From: Opitutia bacterium
GTDB taxonomy: Bacteria > Verrucomicrobiota > Verrucomicrobiia > Opitutales > Opitutaceae
DNA: 64,000 bases
Direction of reading: 5' to 3'
Assembly: GCA_947474365.1 (NCBI GenBank)
Contig: CANJIU010000049.1
Span: forward strand, 1 to 64,000
Positions 18,131 to 28,300 of the stretch are shown here, piece by piece (position 1 is the first letter of the stretch; each line of letters begins with the position of its first letter). The notes under the pieces were generated by a model, which was given only the letters and a program-made list of their open reading frames with translations, made no database searches and was not told where the DNA came from. The position numbers and the translations under genes were made by a program.

Positions 18131-20278
18131 ATGATTCCTTCCCGCCTCATCGCCCGCCTCTTTCTGGTAGCACCGTCCCGCGCCGCGCTGCTGACCGCTC
18201 TGGCCGCCACCCCGGCGGGCCGAGCCGCCGAGAGCGAGTATCGCACGATCCCCGCGGCGCGCACCGCCGAGCTCACACCGGCCAACGGCTGGCCGGCGCC
18301 CGACGCGTACCGCGATTGGAGTCGTTCCCTCGGCGGGCCGACCTCCAACCGCTTCTCCTCCCTCGACCAGATCAATACGGCCAACGTCGCTCAACTAAAG
18401 GTCGCATGGACCTACCGCTCCAAGGACGGCGCCGCCAACCTGCAGGCGAACCCCATTGTCGTCGACGGCACCATGTATGCCCCAACGGCGGGCCATGCGA
18501 TTGTCGCTCTCGACGCCGCGACCGGCGTCGAACGCTGGCGATTCAAGCCAGAGAAGCTCGGCAACAAGCTGGAGGACCTGCCAGCGCGCCGCGGACTGAT
18601 TCACTGGCCGGGCGACGCCCGCGTGGGCTCGGGCCCGCGGCTGATTTTCACGGCGGGCAACTGGGTTTACGAACTCGATCCGAGGTCGGGCAAACCCGTC
18701 GCCGGCTTCGGGCAGAACGGCCGCGCGGTGCTGCCCACCGGCGGCGGGGTGACGGGCGCGGTGTGGCGCGACACGCTGGTGATTCCCGGATTTGGCCGCG
18801 ATGTCTTCGGCTACGACGTCGTGACCGGCACGCTGCGGTGGCGGTTCCACACGATGCCCCAACCGGGCGAATTTGGGGCCGACACCTGGCGCGGCCAGGA
18901 GACCGGCGCCAATTGCTGGGGCGGCATGGCGCTCGACGAGTCCCGCGGTATCGCCTTTGTGGCGACAGGTTCGCCCAAGCCGAACTTCGTCGGAACCGGC
19001 CACCTCGGGGACAATCTTTTCTCCAACTGCGTCATCGCGATCGACGTCGCGACCGGCCGGCGCCTCTGGCATTTTCAGGAGATTCGCCACGACATCTGGG
19101 ACCTCGACCTGCCGGCGCCGCCAAACCTGGTGACCATCACGCGCGACGGGAAAAAATACGACGCGGTCGCGCAGGTGACCAAGATCGGCAACACGCTTCT
19201 GCTCGACCGGCTGACCGGACAGCCGCTCTTCCCGTTTCGCCTGCGCCGGGCACCGGCTTCGCCACTGGCCGGGGAGGAGACCTCGCCGTATCAGCCCGAC
19301 CTCGAGCTGCCACAGCCGTTCGGCAAACAGGAATTCCGGCGCGACGAGATCACGGAGCGGACGCCCGAAGCGCGCGCGTTTGTCGAGGCGTCGCTCACGC
19401 GAATAAATCTCGGCTGGTTCACCGCGTTTGAGGCCGCCAAGCCGACGGTGTTCTACGGGCTGCATGGCGGCGCGGAGTGGACCGGCGCCGCCGTCGATCC
19501 GCGCAACGCCCGGCTCTACGTCAGCGCGAACCATCTGCCGTGGGCCATCACCGTCTTCCGTGACGACGACCCGCCGCCGCTCGTGCCGGCGACCGAAGGG
19601 GAAAAGGCCTACCAGCAATTTTGCGCCGGCTGCCACGGTCCTGATCGCAAGGGCGTCGGAATGGCCCCGCCGTTGCGCGGCGCCCGCCACCGGATCGACA
19701 CCGCCGCTCTCCTTGAACTGATTCAAAAGGGCCGCAACGCCATGGTGCCGCTTGGCGCAATCCCACTGGACCAGCAGCGGGCAATCGCCGATTTCGTGCT
19801 GGTGAAGGACCGTCCCGTGCCCCCGGCCCCGACGGGCGCACCGAAGTACGCGTTCGGCGGATACCGCAAGCTGCTCGATCACGAGGAATACCCCGGCATC
19901 AAGCCGCCATGGGGCACGCTGAACTGTCTCGACCTCAATACGGGAAAAATTCTCTGGCGCGTGCCGCTTGGCGAATATGCCGCACTCACGCAGGCGGGCC
20001 TGCCCCGGACCGGCACGGAGAATTTCGGCGGCGCGATTGTGACGGCGAGCGGACTCGTGTTCTGCTCCGGCACGCGCGACCGAAAGATTCGCGCGTTCAG
20101 CGCCGCCACCGGCGACGAACTGTGGTCCGCTGAGTTGCCGCTGCATGGCACCGCCCCTCCGACCACCTACGAGGCGGGCGGGCGGCAATTCGTCGTCATC
20201 GCCGCCACCGGCGGAGGCAAACTCGGCGGCCCCGCCGGCGACGCCTGGGTCGCGTTCGCCCTGCCGGCCACCAAATAG
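18131..20278 (+). CDS. PQQ-dependent dehydrogenase with internal cytochrome c domain
   Basis: The 715-residue exported quinoprotein begins with a signal peptide (to about residue 31), then propeller blades containing PQQ-repeat segments such as TANVAQLKVAWTYR, GHAIVALDAATGVERW and DVATGRRLWHFQ. These match quinoprotein alcohol/glucose dehydrogenases, which oxidise an alcohol or sugar in the periplasm using pyrroloquinoline quinone and a calcium ion. A c-type heme motif CAGCH lies at residues 498-502, inside the chain; further propeller blades (LDLNTGKILWRVPL, AFSAATGDELWSAEL) follow it. The heme would take electrons from PQQ. No PQQ biosynthesis genes are in the window. Substrate unknown. Confidence 0.88.
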   Translation: MIPSRLIARLFLVAPSRAALLTALAATPAGRAAESEYRTIPAARTAELTPANGWPAPDAYRDWSRSLGGPTSNRFSSLDQINTANVAQLKVAWTYRSKDGAANLQANPIVVDGTMYAPTAGHAIVALDAATGVERWRFKPEKLGNKLEDLPARRGLIHWPGDARVGSGPRLIFTAGNWVYELDPRSGKPVAGFGQNGRAVLPTGGGVTGAVWRDTLVIPGFGRDVFGYDVVTGTLRWRFHTMPQPGEFGADTWRGQETGANCWGGMALDESRGIAFVATGSPKPNFVGTGHLGDNLFSNCVIAIDVATGRRLWHFQEIRHDIWDLDLPAPPNLVTITRDGKKYDAVAQVTKIGNTLLLDRLTGQPLFPFRLRRAPASPLAGEETSPYQPDLELPQPFGKQEFRRDEITERTPEARAFVEASLTRINLGWFTAFEAAKPTVFYGLHGGAEWTGAAVDPRNARLYVSANHLPWAITVFRDDDPPPLVPATEGEKAYQQFCAGCHGPDRKGVGMAPPLRGARHRIDTAALLELIQKGRNAMVPLGAIPLDQQRAIADFVLVKDRPVPPAPTGAPKYAFGGYRKLLDHEEYPGIKPPWGTLNCLDLNTGKILWRVPLGEYAALTQAGLPRTGTENFGGAIVTASGLVFCSGTRDRKIRAFSAATGDELWSAELPLHGTAPPTTYEAGGRQFVVIAATGGGKLGGPAGDAWVAFALPATK

Positions 20279-20313
20279 TCTCTCCTGAAACGTTCAACGT
20301 CACCCAAACCACC

Positions 20314-20988
20314 ATGGACAAACGCAGCCCATCGCAAACGAAGTCATCCCGCGTCTACGGCGAACTGCGGCGTGACATCACAGCCGGCGCCTTCCGCCCC
20401 GGCGAGCACCTCGTCCGGCGCGATTTGGTCAAGCGCTACGGGGTCAGCATCTCGATCGTGAATGAAGCCCTTGGCCGGCTGAGCGGCGACGGCCTGGTCG
20501 AGACGACCGAGATGATCGGGACGCGCGTCGTGAGTCTCAGCGAAGAGGGACTGCGGGATGAATTCGCCCTGCGCGAGGCGGTCGAACGCCACGTGGCGCG
20601 AGTGCTCACCGAGCGCGCCACCGACAAACAGCTCGCGACGCTGCTGGAGGACGCCCGGATGCTCGACCGATGGATGAACGAACTCGGACATGACGACGGA
20701 CAGGGCAGCCTCCTCCATCTCGAATTTCACCTGAAGCTCGCGCGGACCACCGGTTTCGCGTCGCTTGAGGAAAACCTGAAGCGGATGAGCATGCGCGCCC
20801 TGCTCACCACCCGCTGGTTGAAAAACCTGCGCCTGCCCCATCCGGAGGATTTCCACCAGCAGCTCGTCCAGGCGTTTATGCGCCGCGACGTCGTAGCAGC
20901 GGACGAGACGATGAGGGCCCACCTGCACTATGCCGACGAGTATCAGGCGAAGCACGCCGCCGGGGCGGTCGCCGCGAGCACCAGTTGA
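20314..20988 (+). CDS. GntR-family regulator (FCD type)
   Basis: The 224-residue protein has an N-terminal winged helix-turn-helix (about 10-75; a segment like RRDLVKRYGVSISIVNEALGRL is the recognition unit in two parts) and a C-terminal all-helical FCD ligand domain (about 85-215). FadR/VanR-type members usually repress a catabolic operon until an acid or sugar-acid intermediate binds. The gene sits between the PQQ dehydrogenase and the redoxin gene on the same strand, with 35 and 30 bp gaps, so it is likely autoregulated with the island. No operator repeat was recognised in the short flanks. Confidence 0.85.
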   Translation: MDKRSPSQTKSSRVYGELRRDITAGAFRPGEHLVRRDLVKRYGVSISIVNEALGRLSGDGLVETTEMIGTRVVSLSEEGLRDEFALREAVERHVARVLTERATDKQLATLLEDARMLDRWMNELGHDDGQGSLLHLEFHLKLARTTGFASLEENLKRMSMRALLTTRWLKNLRLPHPEDFHQQLVQAFMRRDVVAADETMRAHLHYADEYQAKHAAGAVAASTS

Positions 20989-21018
20989 CCCCTCGGCTGG
21001 GCCGTGCCTCCCGCTCCC

Positions 21019-22227
21019 ATGAAGCTTCCCCTCGCCCTGACCCTTGCCCTCTCGCTGGCGACCATTGCCGGTCACGCCGCTGAGGCTGCGTCGCCGGAAA
21101 TCGCCCGGCTCCAGATCGGAGATCACGCGCCCGACTTCCGCCTGCCCGGCCTCGACGGCCGCACCCGCTCGCTCGCTGACTACGCCCAGGCCGACGTGCT
21201 GATGGTCGTGTTTCTTTCCAACCATTGTCCGGATTCCAACGCCACCGCACCACGCCTGATCGCGTTTGCGCAGCAGATGGCCGGACGCAGCCTCGCGATT
21301 GTCGCCATCAACCCTAATCATCCGGAGGCGGTGAGCGTCGACGAGCTGGGGTATTCGAATTACACGGACAGCTTCACCGACATGAAGCGCTACGCGGCGG
21401 ACCTCGGCTTCGTGTTCCCCTACCTCTACGATGGCGAGACTCAGGCCACCGCGCGCGCGTACGGCTGCCTCTGCACCCCGCACCTCTTCGTCTTCGACCG
21501 CGCGCGGCGGCTGCGTTACAAGGGACACCTCGACAATTCGCGTTTCGCCGACCCGACCACGGTAACTTCGACCGAGGGCCGAGAGGCAGTCGAGGCCCTG
21601 CTCGCCGGGCGGCCGGTGCCGGTGGCGGAAACCGCGCCGCACGGCTGCTCGACCAAGTGGCTGGCCAAGAGACCGGGCATCGCCGTCAAAATCAAACGCT
21701 GGGACAGCACGCCGGTCACCGTGGAACCGATCGACCCCGCGGGGGTGGCCGCCCTGCGGCGCAACGGCACGGGCCGGCTGCGCCTTTTCAACGTGTGGGC
21801 GACGTGGTGCGTGCCGTGCGTCGAGGAATTTCCGACGCTGGTGGAGGCGGCGCGCCGGTTCAGCCAGCGTGAATTCGAATTGATCACCATCAGTGTCGAC
21901 GACCCTGCGCAGCTGTCGCGGGCGAAGGCGTTTCTGGAAAAGCAGGGAGCCGGGCTGACACCGAAGCTCGCGGCGGCCCTGAAAACGGAAGGCCGGCGCA
22001 CGAACAGCTACCTGTTCCAGGGGGCCGACACCGCGAAGCTGATGGACGCGCTCGACCCCGGTGGATGGCAAGGCGGCGTACCGCACACCGCACTCGTCTC
22101 ACCAGACGGCCGCGTCCTCTGGCGGCACAGCGGAGTGGTCGAAGAAACGGAGCTGCGGCGGCAAATCCTCGCCGTGCTCGGTCCTTATTTTATTCCGGGA
22201 GACGGAACCGTCCGTGGCACACGTTAA
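21019..22227 (+). CDS. exported protein with two thioredoxin-fold domains
   Basis: The 402-residue product has a signal peptide, then an AhpC/TSA-type redoxin domain (about 25-185) whose active-site region reads FLSNHCPDS, with a single catalytic-type cysteine. A TlpA/ResA-like domain follows (about 225-390) with the classical WCVPC motif in NVWATWCVPCVEEFP. Both should act in the periplasm. TlpA-type proteins reduce disulfides, often in heme c attachment sites, which fits the c-type heme proteins encoded on both sides. I prefer the ATG at 21019, which begins the signal peptide, over a GTG 15 bases upstream. The stop overlaps the start of the next gene by 14 bp, indicating translational coupling. 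Confidence 0.8.
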   Translation: MKLPLALTLALSLATIAGHAAEAASPEIARLQIGDHAPDFRLPGLDGRTRSLADYAQADVLMVVFLSNHCPDSNATAPRLIAFAQQMAGRSLAIVAINPNHPEAVSVDELGYSNYTDSFTDMKRYAADLGFVFPYLYDGETQATARAYGCLCTPHLFVFDRARRLRYKGHLDNSRFADPTTVTSTEGREAVEALLAGRPVPVAETAPHGCSTKWLAKRPGIAVKIKRWDSTPVTVEPIDPAGVAALRRNGTGRLRLFNVWATWCVPCVEEFPTLVEAARRFSQREFELITISVDDPAQLSRAKAFLEKQGAGLTPKLAAALKTEGRRTNSYLFQGADTAKLMDALDPGGWQGGVPHTALVSPDGRVLWRHSGVVEETELRRQILAVLGPYFIPGDGTVRGTR

Positions 22228-25219
22228 CTCCATTCAATTCGCACTCGGTGCCCTGCTCGCCACCCTCCCGGTGGCTTGGGCGGCTGATTCCTATCAGCCC
22301 GTGGACACCCAAACCTCGGGCCAACCGCTCGCGCCCGCTGAGGCACTGGCGCGCATGCGCCTGCCCCCGGGCTTCAAGGTCACCCTCGCCGCCGCCGAGC
22401 CCGCCGTGCGGCAGCCGATCGCGATGGCGTACGACGCCCGCGGACGCTTGTGGGTTGCGGAGAGCTACTCGTACAACGGTTCGGATTTCACCGACGAGCG
22501 TCACGACCGCATCGTGATTTTCGAAGACGCCGACGGCGATGGTGTTTTCGAATCGCGGCGCGTGTTTCACGATCATCTGAACCGCCTCACCGGGCTCGCC
22601 GTCGGCCTCGGGGGAGTATGGGTCACAACACCACCCACGCTCTCGTTCATCCCTGATCGCAATCACGATGACGTGCCGGATAGTGAGCCCGAGGTGAAGC
22701 TGGACGGCTGGACGCTCAAGGCCGAACACAACAGCGTGAACGGTCTCACGTGGGGCCCGGACGGCTGGCTCTATGGGCGCCACGGGATCAAGGAACCGTC
22801 GCACCCCGGCCTGCCGGGCACGCCCGTGGCGGGGCGCCCGGAAGTCAGCTGCTCCATCTGGCGCTACCATCCGGCCCGGCGCGTATTCGAGGTTGTGGCG
22901 GACGGCACGATCAATCCCTGGGGGCTCGATTTCGACGAACTGGGCCAGATGTTCCTGAGCACGAGCGTCGTCGATCATCTGTGGCATGTCGTGCCCGGAT
23001 CGAGTTTCAAGCGCTGGGTCGGGCGCGATCTGGCGATCCAGCCGCACCTCTATGATCTGATGGATCCGGCCAACGATCATTCCCACCGGGCGCCCGACGC
23101 GAAGACCAAGCGGGTGGCGGCGACCGATGACACGAGCGGATATGCCGGCGGCCACTCGCACTCCGACGCGATGATCTATCTCGGCGATCGCTGGCCCGCG
23201 ACCTATCGCGGCACGGTCCTCATGAGCAACATCCACGGCCGTCGCATCAACCGCGACCGCCTCCAACGCGCCCCTGAAGACGGTCGCCTCATCGCGACCC
23301 ATGAGCCGGATTTTCTGCGCGCGAACGACCCGTGGTTCCGCGCCGTCTCGCTGCAATACGGGCCGGACGGCGACGTCGTGATGAGCGACTGGTCCGACAA
23401 CGGGGAGTGTCACGATCGCGACGGAGTCCATCGCAACAGCGGGCGGCTCTACAAGATTTCCTGGGGCGATCCGCGGCAGGTGGCGGTGAATCTGCAGCGA
23501 GCCAAGTCCGAGGAACTCGTCGCGCTGCAACTGCATCCGAACGACTGGTTCGTCCGCCAGGCACGACTGCAATTGGCGGAACGGGCACTGGCCGGGGAAA
23601 ATCTAACCACGGTCAATTCGGCCCTGCGCCGGATCTTTGAATCGCATCCCGCGCCCGCGGGCCGCCTGCGCGCGCTCTGGGCGCTCCATGTCAGCGGCGG
23701 GACGGATGGCGCCTGGCTGGCGGGCCAGCTCGCCGACCGTGACGAGAACGTGCGCTATTGGGCCGTGCGACTGCTGGTCGACGGCGGCGCCCCGGCCGCA
23801 AAGCACGCGGACCTGCTCGTGCAACGCGCCGGGGTTGAGACGTCCTGGATCGGGCGCATGGCGCTCGCGTCGGCGTTGCCCGTGCTTGGCGCCAACGACC
23901 GGTGGAAGCTGGGTGCCGCTCTGGCACGAACCGCGCAGCCCGGGGAGGATCGCAACCTCACGCGTTTGCTTTGGTTCGGCTGGCATTCGGCGGTCGCGGC
24001 TCACCCAGCCGACAGTCTCGCACTGGCTCCAAACTTGCGGGTACCCGCGCTCGTCGAATGGATCGGTCGGCGGCTGGCCGAACAAGCGGCGCAGGATCCC
24101 GGCATTGTCGTTCAACTCCTCTCTGCGATTGGCAAGGGCGGCACGGTCACGCGCGATGCGCTCGTCAGTGGCGCGGCCGCGGGCCTCGAACTCCGGAGCT
24201 ACGATCTGCCCACCGATGCAACCGTTCCGCTGCGCTCCTACTTCAATCACGCGACGACCGCGTTGCGCCAGCCAGCGCTAACACTCGCCGCCCGGCTCCG
24301 CGATCCGGTCGCATTGGAACGGCTCCGGGCAAACCTACGGAACAAACGCCTTCCGTCAGCCGTCCGCACCGACGCGCTCGCGACGCTGGCCCCGCTCCGC
24401 CCCGCCTGGCTGGCGGGCGACCTGCTCACTCTGCTCGCCGCGGGGGAACTGATCGACCCGGCGATTCGCGCCCTGGTGGCTTACGATGATCCGCGCATCG
24501 CTCCCGCCGTGCTCGCCGTTTTCCCGCGACTCAACCGGACCTCGCGTGCCGCCGCCGTGGATACCTTGCTGGCTCGCGACGACACTTTGCGCGTCCTGCT
24601 CGACGCCCTCGCGGCCGGCCGGATCGACAAGAAGGACATCACGCACTTCCAGGCACGCCAGGTCGCAAAGTCCGCCGCACCCGAGCTGCGCCGCCGCTTT
24701 GAAACGCTGTGGGGCAGCGTCAACTCCTCGTCGGAGGCGCTGGCTGAGCGGATGAAGAAGCTGCGGATGACGATGAAAGCCGACTTCCTCGAACTCGCCG
24801 ACGTGCCGCACGGTCGCGCCCTCTTCGAACAGCGCTGCGCCGTCTGCCACACGTTGTTCGGCAAGGGCGGCAAGCTCGGGCCCGACCTCACCGGCTCCGG
24901 CCGAAAAGAACTCGAATACCTCATCGTCAACATCACTGATCCCAACGCGGCGATCCCCGCCGACTGGCGGCTTACGATCGCCACGCTGACCGACGGCCGC
25001 GTCGTCGCCGGTTCGATCGGTGCGGAAACGGAAACGACGGTCACCCTGCTCACGATGGAAGGGACGGTCGCGCTTGAGCGGGCGACGATTCGGACGCTGG
25101 AACGGAGCAACACCTCGCTGATGCCAACCGGACTCCTGGACGACCTGCCACCGGATCACGTGCGAGATCTGTTTGCGTTCCTGATGTCGGACGACGGCGC
25201 CAAGCCGGCGGGAAAATGA
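22214..25219 (+). CDS. propeller-HEAT-cytochrome c membrane-associated dehydrogenase-like protein (first paralogue)
   Basis: The 1001-residue protein starts at a GTG (22214) followed by a signal peptide (LGALLATLPVAWA). Residues about 45-420 form the Pirellula/Verrucomicrobium propeller domain (TIGR02604, DUF7133), related to soluble glucose dehydrogenase propellers: LPPGFKVTLAAAEP, IAMAYDARGRLWVAE and WGPDGWLYGR. A HEAT-like helical region covers about 430-830. A TIGR02603 heme domain closes it, with CAVCH at 875-879 and GKGGKLGPDLTG after. It probably oxidises a sugar or alcohol, or relays its electrons, in the periplasm. The gene overlaps the redoxin gene by 14 bp and its stop overlaps an in-frame ATG of the next open frame. 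Confidence 0.82.
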   Translation: MAHVNSIQFALGALLATLPVAWAADSYQPVDTQTSGQPLAPAEALARMRLPPGFKVTLAAAEPAVRQPIAMAYDARGRLWVAESYSYNGSDFTDERHDRIVIFEDADGDGVFESRRVFHDHLNRLTGLAVGLGGVWVTTPPTLSFIPDRNHDDVPDSEPEVKLDGWTLKAEHNSVNGLTWGPDGWLYGRHGIKEPSHPGLPGTPVAGRPEVSCSIWRYHPARRVFEVVADGTINPWGLDFDELGQMFLSTSVVDHLWHVVPGSSFKRWVGRDLAIQPHLYDLMDPANDHSHRAPDAKTKRVAATDDTSGYAGGHSHSDAMIYLGDRWPATYRGTVLMSNIHGRRINRDRLQRAPEDGRLIATHEPDFLRANDPWFRAVSLQYGPDGDVVMSDWSDNGECHDRDGVHRNSGRLYKISWGDPRQVAVNLQRAKSEELVALQLHPNDWFVRQARLQLAERALAGENLTTVNSALRRIFESHPAPAGRLRALWALHVSGGTDGAWLAGQLADRDENVRYWAVRLLVDGGAPAAKHADLLVQRAGVETSWIGRMALASALPVLGANDRWKLGAALARTAQPGEDRNLTRLLWFGWHSAVAAHPADSLALAPNLRVPALVEWIGRRLAEQAAQDPGIVVQLLSAIGKGGTVTRDALVSGAAAGLELRSYDLPTDATVPLRSYFNHATTALRQPALTLAARLRDPVALERLRANLRNKRLPSAVRTDALATLAPLRPAWLAGDLLTLLAAGELIDPAIRALVAYDDPRIAPAVLAVFPRLNRTSRAAAVDTLLARDDTLRVLLDALAAGRIDKKDITHFQARQVAKSAAPELRRRFETLWGSVNSSSEALAERMKKLRMTMKADFLELADVPHGRALFEQRCAVCHTLFGKGGKLGPDLTGSGRKELEYLIVNITDPNAAIPADWRLTIATLTDGRVVAGSIGAETETTVTLLTMEGTVALERATIRTLERSNTSLMPTGLLDDLPPDHVRDLFAFLMSDDGAKPAGK

Positions 25220-25308
25220 TCCCGAAGCGGTGTGACGAACGTTTGTTTTTGCCACCGCACCTCCCCTATCATCCGCCGCCCCGCACGATCAGCCTTCCTT
25301 GCTTCACG

Positions 25309-28300
25309 ATGAGAACCGCCGCCCACGTTGCCCGCATTGCACTCGCCCTGCTCGGTCTCGCGTCCCTCGACCGTTTGCCCGCGGCGATACCGACTCCTTT
25401 CAACACGGAGACCGCGGCCGGCGGCCCGATGCCGGCGGCGATGGCGGCCGCGCAGGTCAAACTGCCGCCCGGGTTTCGTTGCACCGCGTTCGCAGCCGAG
25501 CCCGACGTTTGTCAACCCATCGCGATGGTGACTGATTCGCGGGGGCGGCTGTGGGTCGCCGAGAACTACACTTACGCTGAACGAACGGTCAATTTTCATC
25601 CTGATCTGCGCGATCGCATCCTGGTTTTCGAGGACACCGACAATGACGGCGTCTTCGACAAACGCACCGTGTTCTGGGAAGGTGCCCAGCGCCTCACCAG
25701 CATCGAGGTCGGGTTCGGCGGGGTGTGGGCGCTCTGTCCGCCCAACCTTTATTTCATTCCGGACAAAAACGGCGACGACGTGCCGGATCGCGAGCCCGAG
25801 ATTGTGCTCGACGGCTTTGAATTCAACCGGGCACGCCACACGCTGGCCAACGGGCTGCGCTGGGGGCCAGACGGCTGGCTCTATGGACGTCAGGGAATTC
25901 TGGGTACGTCGCGGGTGGGAAAACCGGACGCCTCCGCGGACCAGCGGACCACGGTAAACGTCGGCATCTGGCGTTATCATCCGCGACACGGCACGTTTGA
26001 GATCGTTGCGGCGGGAACCACGAATCCCTGGGGCATGGATTGGAACGCGCAAGGCGAGTCGTTCTTTATCAACACCGTCATCGGCCATCTCTGGCACATC
26101 ATTCCGGGCGGACATTATCGCCGCATGTCGGGCGATGACCTGAACCCGCGAGTCTACGAAATCATCGAGCAACACGCGGACCACGTCCACTGGGCGACCG
26201 GCGAGGTCTGGACCGACGTGCGCCGGGGAGTTTCCCAGAGCACGCTGGCGACCGGCGGCGGACATGCGCACACCGGCCTGCTCATCTACCAGGGCGGCCA
26301 GTGGCCCGCCGAGTGGAATGGAAAACTGCTGACGAACAATCTCCACGGTCGGCGGATCAACGTGGAGCGGCTTGAGCGCGAAGGCAGCGGCTACGTCGGA
26401 AAACGCGAGCCGGATGAGTTCATTTTCAACGACCCATGGCTGCGGGCGATTGACCTCATTGCGGCGCCGGACGGCGGGGTGTTCCTCAGCGATTGGAGCG
26501 ACACGGGGGAGTGCCACGAAAACGACGGCGTCCATCGCACGAGCGGGCGGATTTACAAAATTTCCTACGGACCAGCGAAGCCGCGCACGATCGGCGACCT
26601 CGCCCGCCTCGACGGCGCCGCGCTCGCGCAGCTGCAGTTCAGCCCGAACGATTGGCTCCCCCGCCAAGCGCGGCGCGTGCTGGCCGACCGCGTCGCAGCC
26701 GGAGCAAGTGTCGCCGATGCCGACAAGGCGTTGCGGCAGATCCTTGCCCAACCGACCAACACCGTGGCGCGACTTCGCGCGCTCTGGGCGCTCCACGTCA
26801 TCACCGACGGCGCCGGAACCGATCTAGTCAAACTGCTGACGGAATCAGACGAGTCCCTGCGTGCCTGGGCAATTCGCCTGGCGGTGGATCGCGGCCCCAC
26901 GGCCGTCAGCACCGAGCTATTGGACGGCTTCATTCGTCTGGCAAAATCCGATCCGTCGGCCCTGGTGCGGTTGACGCTCGCCTCGGCGCTGCAACGACTC
27001 CCGAACGGCCAGCGTGCCCGCGTGGCCGCGCCACTCTTGGCGCACGGCGAGGACGCCGCCGACCACAATCTGCCGCTCATGCTCTGGTATGGCATCGAAC
27101 CGCTGGCGAGCGCGCCGGACGTGGCGTTTGAAAAACTCGTGATCGATGCCCGCATCCCGCGGGTGCAGCGGCTGGCGGCACGACGGCTGGCCGAAGACAT
27201 CGACCAGGCCCCGGGTCGCATCAACACCCTGCTTTCCGCCGTCGCCACCAGTGCGGTGATCGAGTTCCGGCAGGCAGTGCTCGATGGCATTGCCGAGGGT
27301 CTGCGCGGCCGGCGCCAAGCCCCGAAGCCCGGAATCTGGGACGACATCAAGGGACGTCTGTCGGCCGGCGCATCTGCACCGCTCCTCAGCCGTATCAGGG
27401 GTCTCGGTGCGCTCTTTGGCGACAACGGCGCCATCGACGAATTCCGCGCCATCGTCCGCAACGAATCCGCCGGCCCGGCCGAGCGCCGGGCCGCGCTGCA
27501 ATCGCTCGTTGACGTGCGCGCGCCCGGACTGCCCGAACTCTGTATTCCACTACTCGCCGTCCGCGGCCTTTCCGGCACGGCGGCGGCCGGCCTGGCTCTG
27601 GGTGGCGAAGCGACGATCGCCGACCTGCTATTGAAGGCATGGCCGCAGATTCCCAGCAACGAACGTCCGGCGGTGATGAGCGTTCTCGTCTCGCGCCCGG
27701 CTTGGGCGGGCACGGTGCTGGATCGACTCGCAGCCGGCACACTTCAGCGCCCGGATCTTAGCAGCTATCACGCCCGACAAATCCGCGCCTTCAAAGACCC
27801 CACCCTCACCCGGAAACTCGAGAGTGCATGGGGTAAACCTCAGGACGGTTCCGAGGCGGAGAGAAGCGCCACCCTCCTGAAATGGCGTCGCGAGTTCGCC
27901 CCCGAAGCCTTGAAGATCGCCAGTCCGGCCAAGGGTCGCGCTGTCTTCACCGCACTCTGCGGGGCGTGCCACACGCTCAACGGCGAGGGCGGCAGCATCG
28001 GTCCCGATCTCACCGGCGCCGCGCGTGACAATCTCGAATATCTGCTGGAAAACATCCTCTTCCCGAGCGCGGTCGTGGCCGACGATTACCGGCTCACCAC
28101 CCTGAAACTGAAAGACGGTCGCGTGCTCGCCGGCATGATTCGTTCCCGCACCGGCAAGACCCTCGCCCTGCAAACGATGTCGGAACGGATCGCACTCTCC
28201 GTCGACGACATCGTCAGCCAGGACACCGCCCCTCTGTCACTCATGCCAACCGGCCTGCTCGACGGCTTGGAGCCCTCCCAGGCGCGCGATCTGATCGCCT

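Noticed and set aside
18395-20188. 597-codon minus-strand frame opposite the PQQ dehydrogenase
   Set aside because: The antisense product has no recognisable fold, while the plus strand encodes blades and a heme motif.
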